DNA from: Draconibacterium orientale | Lineage (GTDB): Bacteria > Bacteroidota > Bacteroidia > Bacteroidales > JAADGE01 | DNA length: 8,839 nt | NCBI GenBank assembly: GCA_020718265.1 | Contig: DYSM01000106.1 | Coordinates: forward strand, 1-8,839 | Direction of reading: 5' to 3' | Shown: positions 1-6,220 of the stretch, in pieces | How the letters are laid out: every line of letters starts with the position of its first letter | How positions within the stretch are numbered: the first letter of the stretch is position 1 | Made by a program: the position numbers and the translations under genes | Notes under the pieces: model-generated | The model's database searches: none | What the model was told of the DNA's origin: nothing | The model's input: the letters and a program-made list of their open reading frames with translations, nothing else

Positions 1-16
1 TAAATAATTTGTTTAC

Positions 17-57
17 CGACATTGCCGTAGTTTCAGTACGTTGGCAATGTCGTTTTT
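17..57 (+). terminator. Rho-independent terminator for a gene left of the window
   Basis: A perfect 10-bp inverted repeat (CGACATTGCC at 17-26 and GGCAATGTCG at 43-52) encloses a 16-nt loop and is followed at once by TTTTT (53-57). In the plus direction this is a classic intrinsic terminator, so a plus-strand gene probably ends just left of the window and converges on gldA. Read on the minus strand, the hairpin is followed by GTAAAC rather than a U-run. It is therefore a poorer terminator for gldA, although the hairpin could still protect the gldA mRNA 3' end. Confidence 0.7.
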
Positions 58-79
58 GTATTTATTCTAATGTTAAAAC

Positions 80-982
80 TTAGCGCGTCAATTCGCGGAA
101 AACTTCTTCGAGCGTTTTTTGTTCGAGTTTCAAAGTCATTAAAATCAATTTGTTGGCTACGGCAAAGCGAAAAATATCGGCGCGAATATCTGCCTGCGAT
201 TTGAAAAGGTAACGTGTTGCGCTGATTTTTTTTAGTTCAAAATTAGTTCCGATTTTCAGCAATTCCGTCTCAGTCAAGGTTTTATCAAATTCAACCTGAA
301 TGACAAATTGTTTATCGGACAAAGTGTCCTTTATTTGTCCTACGGCATTGTCTGCCACAATTTTACCTTGATTAATAATAATAACGCGGTCGCAGATAGC
401 CTCAACTTCCTGCATGATGTGCGTGGAAAGCAAAACGGTTTTTTGAGAGCCTACTTTGCGAATCAAATTCCGAATTTCGACAATTTGGTTTGGGTCTAAA
501 CCCGTTGTAGGTTCGTCCAAAATCAATACCGAAGGGTCGTGAATGAGCGCGGCGGCAAGCCCCACACGCTGGCGATAACCTTTGGACAATGCTCCGATTT
601 TTTTGTGCTGTTCAATTTGTAAGCCCGTCATGTCAATAATTTCAGCAACTCTGTTTTTAATATCAGCAACTTTATAGATTTTAGCCACAAAACGCAGATA
701 TTCTTTGACATACATTTCCAAATACAGCGGATTGTGTTCCGGCAGATAGCCTATTTGTTTGCGAATTTCAAGAATTTCCGTGCCGATATTCATGCCGTTT
801 ACAAGCACTATGCCTTCGTTGGGCGCAATGTAACCTGTAATAATTTTCATTATAGTGGATTTTCCGGCACCGTTCGGACCGAGGAATCCGACGATTTCGC
901 CACCGGAAATTTCAAAATTTACGGCATCAAGTGCTTTTTGCTCGCCGTAAAGTTTCGTAATATTTTGAACAGACAGGGACAT
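80..982 (-). CDS. gldA: GldA-type ABC transporter ATP-binding protein
   Basis: This 300-residue cytoplasmic ATPase is predicted to energise an ABC-2 type membrane complex. Visible motifs in order are Walker A GPNGAGKST (35-43), the Q-loop region YLPEHNPLY (79-87) with Glu where many ABC proteins have Gln, the signature LSKGYRQR (132-139), Walker B VLILDEPT (152-159), D-loop GLDPNQ (161-166) and the switch His in STHIM (H188). A C-terminal extension of about 80 residues ends in LEEVFRELTR, as expected for this family. Length and motif wording fit the gliding-associated GldA family of Bacteroidota, which works with the permease partners GldF and GldG. Those partners are not in this window. The family also occurs in non-gliding Bacteroidota, so motility cannot be inferred. 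The ATG at 982 lies 12 bp after the stop of the preceding small gene with no Shine-Dalgarno sequence, so the two are probably co-transcribed. Confidence 0.88.
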   Translation of the reverse strand: MSLSVQNITKLYGEQKALDAVNFEISGGEIVGFLGPNGAGKSTIMKIITGYIAPNEGIVLVNGMNIGTEILEIRKQIGYLPEHNPLYLEMYVKEYLRFVAKIYKVADIKNRVAEIIDMTGLQIEQHKKIGALSKGYRQRVGLAAALIHDPSVLILDEPTTGLDPNQIVEIRNLIRKVGSQKTVLLSTHIMQEVEAICDRVIIINQGKIVADNAVGQIKDTLSDKQFVIQVEFDKTLTETELLKIGTNFELKKISATRYLFKSQADIRADIFRFAVANKLILMTLKLEQKTLEEVFRELTR

Positions 983-994
983 GCAATTGCGTAT

Positions 995-1237
995 TTATTT
1001 GGAACGCAAACTTACAATAATTTCTTCAACCGAACGCGAATCGTCCGGCATTATTTCTAACGGCGGCTTTACGCCTGCCGAGGATACCAAAAACCGTTTG
1101 CACGACATCCGCCCTTTGAAACCGGCTTTGCAAAACAAATTCATATAAATTTCCTGTGCCTTTTCACTTGCAAGCATTTGACCTTGAAAAAGCGGACATT
1201 GCGGCGTTTTCGGACAAAAATTTTCTTGAATTTCCAT
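995..1237 (-). CDS. Small four-cysteine protein of unknown function, upstream of gldA
   Basis: An 80-residue soluble protein with no signal peptide or membrane segment. It has four cysteines at 8, 14, 36 and 46 in the layout C-x5-C-P-L-F ... Y-x3-F-C-x9-C-K-R-F, followed by G-x-K-P-P-x-E-I-M-P and an acidic helix (DDSRSVEEII). From memory, this arrangement (CP-F, then YC, then CxRY/F, then a VPP-x-L-x-P-like segment) recurs in short uncharacterised bacterial proteins. The cysteine spacing suggests a metal or Fe-S site, which is an inference. The open frame extends to a TTG at 1246, but the in-frame ATG at 1237 is preferred. It is the first gene of a likely two-gene unit with gldA, 12 bp downstream. 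No full TAnnTTTG promoter was found upstream. The nearest match is TAACTTTA on the minus strand at 1301-1294. Confidence 0.75.
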   Translation of the reverse strand: MEIQENFCPKTPQCPLFQGQMLASEKAQEIYMNLFCKAGFKGRMSCKRFLVSSAGVKPPLEIMPDDSRSVEEIIVSLRSK

Positions 1238-1428
1238 TGTATTCAATATAGATTTATGAGTTCAGTATAAAAAGTCATAAAGTTGAAAGTTTGTAAAGTT
1301 AAATTACTTATAATAAGCAATTTACTTAAATTGTAAAATATTTTCAAAAACACTGATAATCAAGCATATAGATTGTTTAGCTGAAATAAAACAGGCTTTT
1401 TAGACCGGACTCATTTATAACGTAAAAA

Positions 1429-1539
1429 ATGACGATTTATGATAAATATTTTGAAAGATCAGCAACAATAATAGCAGAATATCAGGATATGAAAAAAATG
1501 TATCCGCTCAAAAAAGCATGGCAATTGATAATCAGATAG
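1429..1539 (+). CDS. Doubtful 36-residue ORF, possible remnant
   Basis: ATG at 1429 to TAG at 1537-1539 encodes 36 residues (begins MTIYDKYFERS, ends KKAWQLIIR). The composition is protein-like, with charged and aromatic residues mixed and no low-complexity run, which is unusual within this AT-rich gap. An in-frame TAA lies two codons before the ATG, so there is no longer frame upstream. There is no Shine-Dalgarno sequence (typical for the phylum) and no clear promoter. I recognise no family. Chance is the leading explanation for an ORF this short; a truncated gene fragment or small peptide is possible. Confidence 0.12.
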   Translation: MTIYDKYFERSATIIAEYQDMKKMYPLKKAWQLIIR

Positions 1540-1553
1540 TTACAACGTTGTAA
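1540..1553. repeat. Perfect 14-bp palindrome
   Basis: TTACAACGTTGTAA is a perfect dyad with no spacer, directly after the stop of the doubtful small ORF. With no loop it is better suited to a dimeric DNA-binding protein than to an RNA hairpin. It may be chance in AT-rich DNA, but the central AACGTT makes it less trivial than an A/T-only palindrome. No regulator can be named. Confidence 0.3.
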
Positions 1554-1564
1554 ATTGTCAAAAT

Positions 1565-1597
1565 CTTGTTTTTTATCTAAAAAAGAGCTAAAACAAG
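1565..1597. repeat. Weak A/T-rich hairpin
   Basis: CTTGTTTT (1565-1572) and AAAACAAG (1590-1597) form an 8-bp stem with a 17-nt interior that contains a competing TTTTTTA/TAAAAAA pairing. A T6 run follows at 1601-1606 in the plus direction. It resembles a very weak terminator, but no plus-strand gene precedes it apart from the doubtful ORF at 1429-1539. Confidence 0.2.
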
Positions 1598-1707
1598 CCA
1601 TTTTTTAGTAAAATATGCTATTTTTTGTATGATTTTATAAAAATTAACCCGTTTTAATTTGTTGATATTTAGGAAGATATAATTTTACCATACTTTTTTG
1701 AGTGGAT

Positions 1708-1719
1708 ACGAAATTTCGT
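1708..1719. repeat. Perfect 12-bp palindrome
   Basis: ACGAAATTTCGT is a perfect spacer-less dyad. Allowing one bulged T (1707) on the left side, the flanks GGA (1704-1706) and TCC (1720-1722) extend the pairing. This looks more like a protein-binding dyad than an RNA hairpin because it has no loop. Function unknown. Confidence 0.3.
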
Positions 1720-1775
1720 TCCGAATCTTTTAAGAAATTCTGTTGAAATTCAATTGAAACTATTAAAAAACAATG

Positions 1776-1841
1776 AATGACTACTTTTTGACTATTGAAT
1801 GACAACCTTTTGACAACCTTTTGACTAATAAATGACATTCA
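1776..1841. repeat. Six-unit tandem array with 11-bp period (TGAC core)
   Basis: Six consecutive 11-bp units start at 1776, 1787, 1798, 1809, 1820 and 1831. Each begins AATGAC or TTTGAC and keeps TGAC at the same place, so the cores are spaced by about one helical turn. Two units are exact: GACAACCTTTT at 1801-1811 and 1812-1822. On the minus strand the core reads GTCA every 11 bp. It starts 29 bp beyond the 3' end of the MutS paralogue. It may be a phased binding array for a direct-repeat regulator or a simple tandem expansion. The 11-bp period is the property it shares with pho-box-like operators of OmpR/PhoB-type regulators, but no target gene is close. Confidence 0.7.
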
Positions 1842-1869
1842 TCTTTACAATTTTTTTTAATCCTGCACT

Positions 1870-3684
1870 CTACTCAATTATACCGTATTTTTGCATCAAG
1901 TAGCTGGCATTCAGGTGTTCGCTCACGCCGTTTTTCATGGTGTAATCAAAAACCAATTGTCCGTCAATAATTTCAGATTCGAAGCGTTTATTGAAAATAT
2001 TGCCGGGAAAGCGTTGCGCCAATTCGCCGAGTTGCACATCGTGCGTGGCTACAAGCCCGGAGGTTTGATACCGAATGAGTTGCAAAATTAAGCCGCGCGA
2101 ACCTTCGTGTTTGTCCTTAGAATTTGTGCCGCGCAACATCTCATCAATAATGACAAAAAGACGTTCGTTGCGTTTGAGTTTATCCACAATTAATTTCAAA
2201 CGCATTAGTTCGGAATAAAAATACGAAGCGTTTTCGCTCAAAGAATCTTGGCTTCTGATGCTTGTAAACAGCTCAATAGGTGTGAATTGCATATTTTTTG
2301 CACAGACTACACTTCCGGCTGAAGCCAAAATCATATTTACGCCCACGGTTCGCAAGAACGTGCTTTTGCCTGCCATATTTGCGCCCGTAACAATGCCGAT
2401 TTTTTGTAAACCTTCAATTGTAAAATTGTTTGTAACTCGCTTTGATTCAGGAATCAGCGGATGTCCGGCTTCTTCAATGTTCAGAATAAAATTATCTTGA
2501 GAAATCTCCGGAAAACAGAACTTCGGATTATTGAATGAAAAATTTGCAAGACTCGACAAGGCATCTATTTCGCTCAAGGTTTCAAAAAAGGTATCGAAAA
2601 AAGAATGATTCTGTTTTTTAAATTGTTCAAGTGCTAAAACCACATGCAAATCCCACATCAGCAACATGTTGAGCATGAAACCGACAACTAAATTCAGCCT
2701 GTAATCGAATCGTTTTAGCAAAGTTTCCAATTTTTTCAAATGCACGAGCGCGTTTTGGTGTTCGGAGATTAAATTCGATTTTAATGTTTGGAGATAATCT
2801 GACTTAAACTGTTCTTCAGCAACGCATTGTGCCAAGCGGCGCACAACACTGAGCGTTTGCGCTTTCGATTCCAATTTTGCGTGTTGCGCGTTAATGTAAC
2901 GCAGTTTCAAACCAATAATTGTCAAATTTAAAGTGCCGAAAAAAGCGAGAAGTGAATAAGGTAAAAATCCGAAGATACATAAAATCAACACACTAAACGT
3001 GAACGCCGGGAACGCAAACGCAGCAATTTTCCAAAATTTCGACAGTGTCAATTCTGTTTTTTCCGAGGTCCAAACGCTGAATGCACGATGCAAATCATCT
3101 TCGATTTTCGAGTATTCGTTTTTGAAAAATTCTTTTTGAGCGTAAGCAGTTCCGTGAATTGCAAATTTTTGTCGGAAATTCAAGCGTTCTGCTAAATCGC
3201 GGACTGCATTTTGTTTGTTCAAAATTTCGGAACGTTCGCGCACAGTGGTTTGCAAATAGTCGGCAAGTCGCAACTTTCCGCCAACAGTTACGGTTCTGTT
3301 AAGATATTGGAACAGAGATGATTTTCCGAAAATATCCATGTCAGACGTAAACGCGTGCGCATGGTTTTGAAATTCTGCGCCGTCGTGAAATTGCGAAAAA
3401 TTGTTCGACAACGCATCCGTTTCGAGTTGATTAATGCGCAAACCGACTTCGGCTTCCTGAATTTCGTTTCGAGTTTCGTTACTTTTTTTAAGAAAAATAA
3501 AAAATAAAACGAACATCAATGCTCCGGATGCCGGTATCCAAACCGTTTCCCAAAAGAAAACTGATGCTATTGCCGACAAAAAACAGATTCCGCGCGCAAT
3601 AGTCAGAATACGCAGATGCTTTTCGGCTTGTTTCTTCCGATTTTCAAAAGATGTAAATCTGTCCGCGTAAGTTGTGTAACTCAT
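1870..3684 (-). CDS. Membrane-anchored MutS-family ATPase (MutS paralogue)
   Basis: A 604-residue protein with a MutS ATPase at its C-terminus. The N-terminus has two likely membrane segments (about 25-45 and 48-66). A MutS core-like stretch follows (SLFQYLNRTVTVGGKLRLADYL, about 123-144). Two more hydrophobic segments interrupt the core/lever region (about 217-241 and 243-262), and a fifth hydrophobic stretch lies at about 331-352. The ATPase has Walker A GANMAGKST (434-442, normally G-x-NMGGKS), ENASYFYSEL (484-493), Walker B VIIDEM (511-516), RGTNSKD (518-524) and the ATHD His (548). The MutS mismatch-binding domain and the connector domain are absent, with only about 120 residues before the core, so canonical mismatch repair is unlikely. 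The role is unknown; related membrane MutS-like proteins occur widely in Bacteroidota. The ATG at 3684 is 19 bp after the RND gene stop without a Shine-Dalgarno sequence, so the two are probably co-transcribed. No strong terminator is seen after the stop. Confidence 0.87.
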   Translation of the reverse strand: MSYTTYADRFTSFENRKKQAEKHLRILTIARGICFLSAIASVFFWETVWIPASGALMFVLFFIFLKKSNETRNEIQEAEVGLRINQLETDALSNNFSQFHDGAEFQNHAHAFTSDMDIFGKSSLFQYLNRTVTVGGKLRLADYLQTTVRERSEILNKQNAVRDLAERLNFRQKFAIHGTAYAQKEFFKNEYSKIEDDLHRAFSVWTSEKTELTLSKFWKIAAFAFPAFTFSVLILCIFGFLPYSLLAFFGTLNLTIIGLKLRYINAQHAKLESKAQTLSVVRRLAQCVAEEQFKSDYLQTLKSNLISEHQNALVHLKKLETLLKRFDYRLNLVVGFMLNMLLMWDLHVVLALEQFKKQNHSFFDTFFETLSEIDALSSLANFSFNNPKFCFPEISQDNFILNIEEAGHPLIPESKRVTNNFTIEGLQKIGIVTGANMAGKSTFLRTVGVNMILASAGSVVCAKNMQFTPIELFTSIRSQDSLSENASYFYSELMRLKLIVDKLKRNERLFVIIDEMLRGTNSKDKHEGSRGLILQLIRYQTSGLVATHDVQLGELAQRFPGNIFNKRFESEIIDGQLVFDYTMKNGVSEHLNASYLMQKYGIIE

Positions 3685-3703
3685 TAAAATTCAATGTTTA
3701 AAC

Positions 3704-6088
3704 TTAATCTTTAATTTCTACGGGTTCGGTTTCTACGTTTGTAATTTGTTTCAACAAATCGTTATTAAACGCTTTTGTCGTTAAGCGTTTATCTAAAGTA
3801 AGAAGTAGAGACGGAAGTAATAATGAATTGGAAGTAGCTGCAAATAAAAGTGTTAGCGAAATTAAAAGTCCAAGTGCAACGGTTCCGCCAAAATCGGACA
3901 TTACAAAAATTCCGAATCCGACAAACAAAATCGAAATTGTATAAATCACGCTTACCGATGTTTCTTTCAACGCAAGAATCGTAGATTTCTTTATGTCCCA
4001 GTTGGTTAGCTTCAATTCTTGGCGATATTTTGTAAAAAAATGGATTGCATTATCGACCGCGATACCGAACGCAATGCTAAAAATGAGAATCGTGGACGGT
4101 TTGAGCGGAATATCCATAAATCCCATAATTGCAGCAGTAAAAGTCAAAGGTAAAATATTCGGAATCAGAGAAATAAGTATCATCCGGTACGAAGTGAACA
4201 TCGCAGCCATGATAATGGAAATCATCAGAATTGCGAGAGCCAAACTGCCGAACAGATTATTTACCAAGTGCGCTGTGCCTTGCGTGAACACAACACTTGA
4301 GCCGGTGATGTGGGTTTCGTAGGTTGCTTTGGGGAAAATAGTATCGAGTGTCGGACGCAGTCCTGCACGCAATTTGCGCATTTCGTGCATTCCGATGTCT
4401 TTCATGCGGGCACTTACGCGCGCTGTTGCGAAGGAGGAATCGACAAACGATTTGAGTAAATTGTTAGAATTTCCGGAATTAGACGAGCCTGACAAATTTT
4501 TGATATATGGCTGTAAGTTAGACGATTCCGTCAAAGTCGGAAAGCGATACGTTTTCGGATTTCCGTTGTTGTACGCCTGATTTGCAAACATAATCGCATT
4601 GGCAATAGACAAGGAACGTGTCAGAAATTTGTATTTCAATAAACTGTCTTGCAAAGTGTTAATGCGTTTAATGTCAGCATAATTCAGCGTATCACCACTT
4701 CGTTTTATGACAGTAATTTCAAACGGCATCACGCCGCCGGTCATATTTTCAAAATATTTTAAATCCATAAAAACCGGATTATCTTGCGGAATATCGTCCA
4801 CAATAAACCCTTGCGTGCGCATTTTGCTGATTCCGAAAACCGCTACAACGGATAAAACAATGACCGTTATGTAAATCGCTTTGCGTTTATTGCTGACCAA
4901 ATATACAGTATAATCGACCATTTTAGCCACAAGTTTATTGTCGATGTGTTTGACATGGCGGTCTTTTGGCGCAGGTAAGAAGCTGAAAAACACAGGAATA
5001 AGCGTGATTGACAGCACAAAAACGCCCATGATATTTACGGAAGCTACGATACCAAACTCTGTTAAAAGATTATTTCCGGTAGAAATAAACGTGGCGAAAC
5101 CCGCAGCCGTCGACAGGTTTGTGAGAAAGGTTGCATTGCCGACTTTTGAAATTACGCGATGCAAAGCCTTGATTTTATTACCGTGTTTTCGATATTCGTG
5201 ATGGTATTTATTGAGCAAAAATACACCGTTCGGAATGCCGATGACAATTATAAGAGGCGGAATCATGGCAGTAAGAATCGTTACCTGATAGCCGAGCAAC
5301 ACGAGCGTGCTCAAACTCCAAACCACGCCGATTCCGACAATCAACATCGAAAAAAAGACAACTTTAAACGACCTGAAAAACAGATACAAAATAAACGCCG
5401 TAACCAACATTGCCAATCCGATGAACATGTAAAGCTCTTTTTTTACCATCATGGAAATTCGCGTGCGCATGTATGGCAAGCCTGAAATTTTAATGTCGAT
5501 TTCGTTATCTTTTGCATAGGCGCGCATAACACCCTCAATATCATCCATAAACGCCTCGCGCGCTTTGTCGTTTATAACTTTGGGCGACACGGTTATGGCT
5601 ACAAAATAAAACGATGAATCCTTGATATACACCAAGTTATCGAAAAACGGATATTTGTGCAATTGCAACTTCAGGCTGTCAAGCTCTTGTTGGGAGTTTA
5701 CGGAATCGGGAAATATCTTCACAAAATCGAACTTGCTGTTTTCCAAATCCTTATGTGTTCCGTAAGCATCGGCGGCAGAAAATACATTTAGAACGTAATC
5801 GTGTTTGCGCAATTGTCGCATCAATTTTTGCCAATCGTTAAATTTTTCTTTTTCAAAAAAATTCTCGTCCTGAAAGCCGGCAATAATTACATTGGCATCT
5901 TCACCAAAGGTTTTCTTAAAATTTGTCATCTCCAAATATACCGAATCGGTTTTCGGAAGAAGCGATGCGTATTCGTAAGACATCTGCAGAAATTGCACTT
6001 TGTATGCCATAAACGCAGTAAACAACGCGACGACAATGAGAAAAATCACGCGATTTCTGATAACTTTACCGGCAAGATAACTCCACAT
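3704..6088 (-). CDS. RND/MMPL superfamily exporter-like inner-membrane protein
   Basis: A 794-residue protein with the duplicated RND layout. One membrane helix (about 11-29) leads to a large extracytoplasmic loop (30-217), then five helices (about 218-237, 243-264, 270-293, 316-338, 345-371). The second half repeats this: helix 404-421, a loop to about 610 with a Ser/Asn-rich stretch near 533-543, then five helices (about 611-632, 634-656, 665-685, 711-731, 737-765). The second-half TM4-equivalent carries GIAVDNAIHF with an Asp (D679), the expected proton-relay type residue. The first-half equivalent reads GIPNGVFLL with Asn (N287) instead. Size and organisation fit the COG1033-type predicted exporters (SSD/HpnN/MMPL-like) rather than AcrB pumps, which are larger and work with a periplasmic adaptor. 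No adaptor or TolC-like gene is nearby. The substrate is unknown; lipids or other hydrophobic molecules are plausible. It is the first gene of a two-gene unit with the MutS paralogue. Confidence 0.88.
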   Translation of the reverse strand: MWSYLAGKVIRNRVIFLIVVALFTAFMAYKVQFLQMSYEYASLLPKTDSVYLEMTNFKKTFGEDANVIIAGFQDENFFEKEKFNDWQKLMRQLRKHDYVLNVFSAADAYGTHKDLENSKFDFVKIFPDSVNSQQELDSLKLQLHKYPFFDNLVYIKDSSFYFVAITVSPKVINDKAREAFMDDIEGVMRAYAKDNEIDIKISGLPYMRTRISMMVKKELYMFIGLAMLVTAFILYLFFRSFKVVFFSMLIVGIGVVWSLSTLVLLGYQVTILTAMIPPLIIVIGIPNGVFLLNKYHHEYRKHGNKIKALHRVISKVGNATFLTNLSTAAGFATFISTGNNLLTEFGIVASVNIMGVFVLSITLIPVFFSFLPAPKDRHVKHIDNKLVAKMVDYTVYLVSNKRKAIYITVIVLSVVAVFGISKMRTQGFIVDDIPQDNPVFMDLKYFENMTGGVMPFEITVIKRSGDTLNYADIKRINTLQDSLLKYKFLTRSLSIANAIMFANQAYNNGNPKTYRFPTLTESSNLQPYIKNLSGSSNSGNSNNLLKSFVDSSFATARVSARMKDIGMHEMRKLRAGLRPTLDTIFPKATYETHITGSSVVFTQGTAHLVNNLFGSLALAILMISIIMAAMFTSYRMILISLIPNILPLTFTAAIMGFMDIPLKPSTILIFSIAFGIAVDNAIHFFTKYRQELKLTNWDIKKSTILALKETSVSVIYTISILFVGFGIFVMSDFGGTVALGLLISLTLLFAATSNSLLLPSLLLTLDKRLTTKAFNNDLLKQITNVETEPVEIKD

Positions 6089-6117
6089 AATTTCGATATT
6101 AATTTTTACAGAGAAGG

Positions 6118-6125
6118 CAAAAGTA
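6118..6125 (-). promoter_or_regulatory. Candidate -7 promoter element for the RND-MutS unit
   Basis: The minus strand reads TACTTTTG, a full match to the Bacteroidota -7 consensus TAnnTTTG, 29 bp upstream of the RND ATG at 6088. This predicts a leader of roughly 20-25 nt. No TTG/TTTG -33 element was found at the usual distance, so the assignment rests on one box in AT-rich DNA. Confidence 0.4.
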
Positions 6126-6196
6126 AAATAATAATTTGTAATCTTGTTCGATTTTGAAGTGAGTTTTTTGGAGTGTGATTTTAAATTACTTTTTTG

Positions 6197-6204
6197 TAAA
6201 TTTG
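6197..6204 (+). promoter_or_regulatory. Candidate -7 promoter element for the outer-membrane protein gene
   Basis: TAAATTTG matches TAnnTTTG exactly and ends 16 bp before the ATG at 6221, giving a leader of roughly 10 nt. A TTTG at 6167-6170 could be the -33 element, but its 26-bp spacing is longer than usual. The element diverges from the candidate promoter of the RND-MutS unit within the same 132-bp gap. Confidence 0.5.
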
Positions 6205-6220
6205 TGAAAATACATTTTGC

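Larger units (their letters stand above)
1238..1869. other. AT-rich intergenic region without a convincing gene
   Basis: About 630 bp separate the end of the MutS paralogue from the small cysteine protein. The stretch is markedly more AT-rich than the flanking genes and is crowded with A- and T-runs. It holds an 11-bp-period tandem array (1776-1841), perfect palindromes at 1540-1553 and 1708-1719, a weak hairpin (1565-1597), a near direct repeat (1597-1610 and 1617-1629), and one 36-codon ORF (1429-1539) with a protein-like composition but no support. No tRNA-like or rRNA-like fold was recognised. It could carry a long leader or promoter region for the gldA unit, a small RNA, or a decayed gene. 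Confidence 0.6.

Noticed and set aside
734..1060. 108-codon plus-strand ORF opposite gldA and the small cysteine gene
   Set aside because: It overlaps two well-supported minus-strand genes and shows no recognisable domain.
1271..1299. Four AAAGT words at 7-9 bp spacing upstream of the small cysteine gene
   Set aside because: Spacing is irregular and the words are low-complexity A-rich DNA.
1809..1825. TTGACA words that resemble sigma-70 -35 boxes
   Set aside because: They arise from the tandem array, no -10 partner at correct spacing was seen, and Bacteroidota housekeeping promoters use a different consensus.
1644..1838. 64-codon minus-strand ORF in the AT-rich gap
   Set aside because: Its N-terminal third is a translation of the 11-bp tandem array (repeated SQKVV), the rest matches no family I know, and it has no promoter or ribosome-binding support.
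1238..1869. CRISPR array or insertion-sequence remnant in the long gap
   Set aside because: The only tandem array has 11-bp units without spacers, and there are no terminal inverted repeats, target-site duplications or transposase motifs.
5159..5485. 108-codon plus-strand ORF opposite the RND gene
   Set aside because: Antisense shadow; the RND frame on the minus strand has clear membrane helices and family motifs across the whole stretch.
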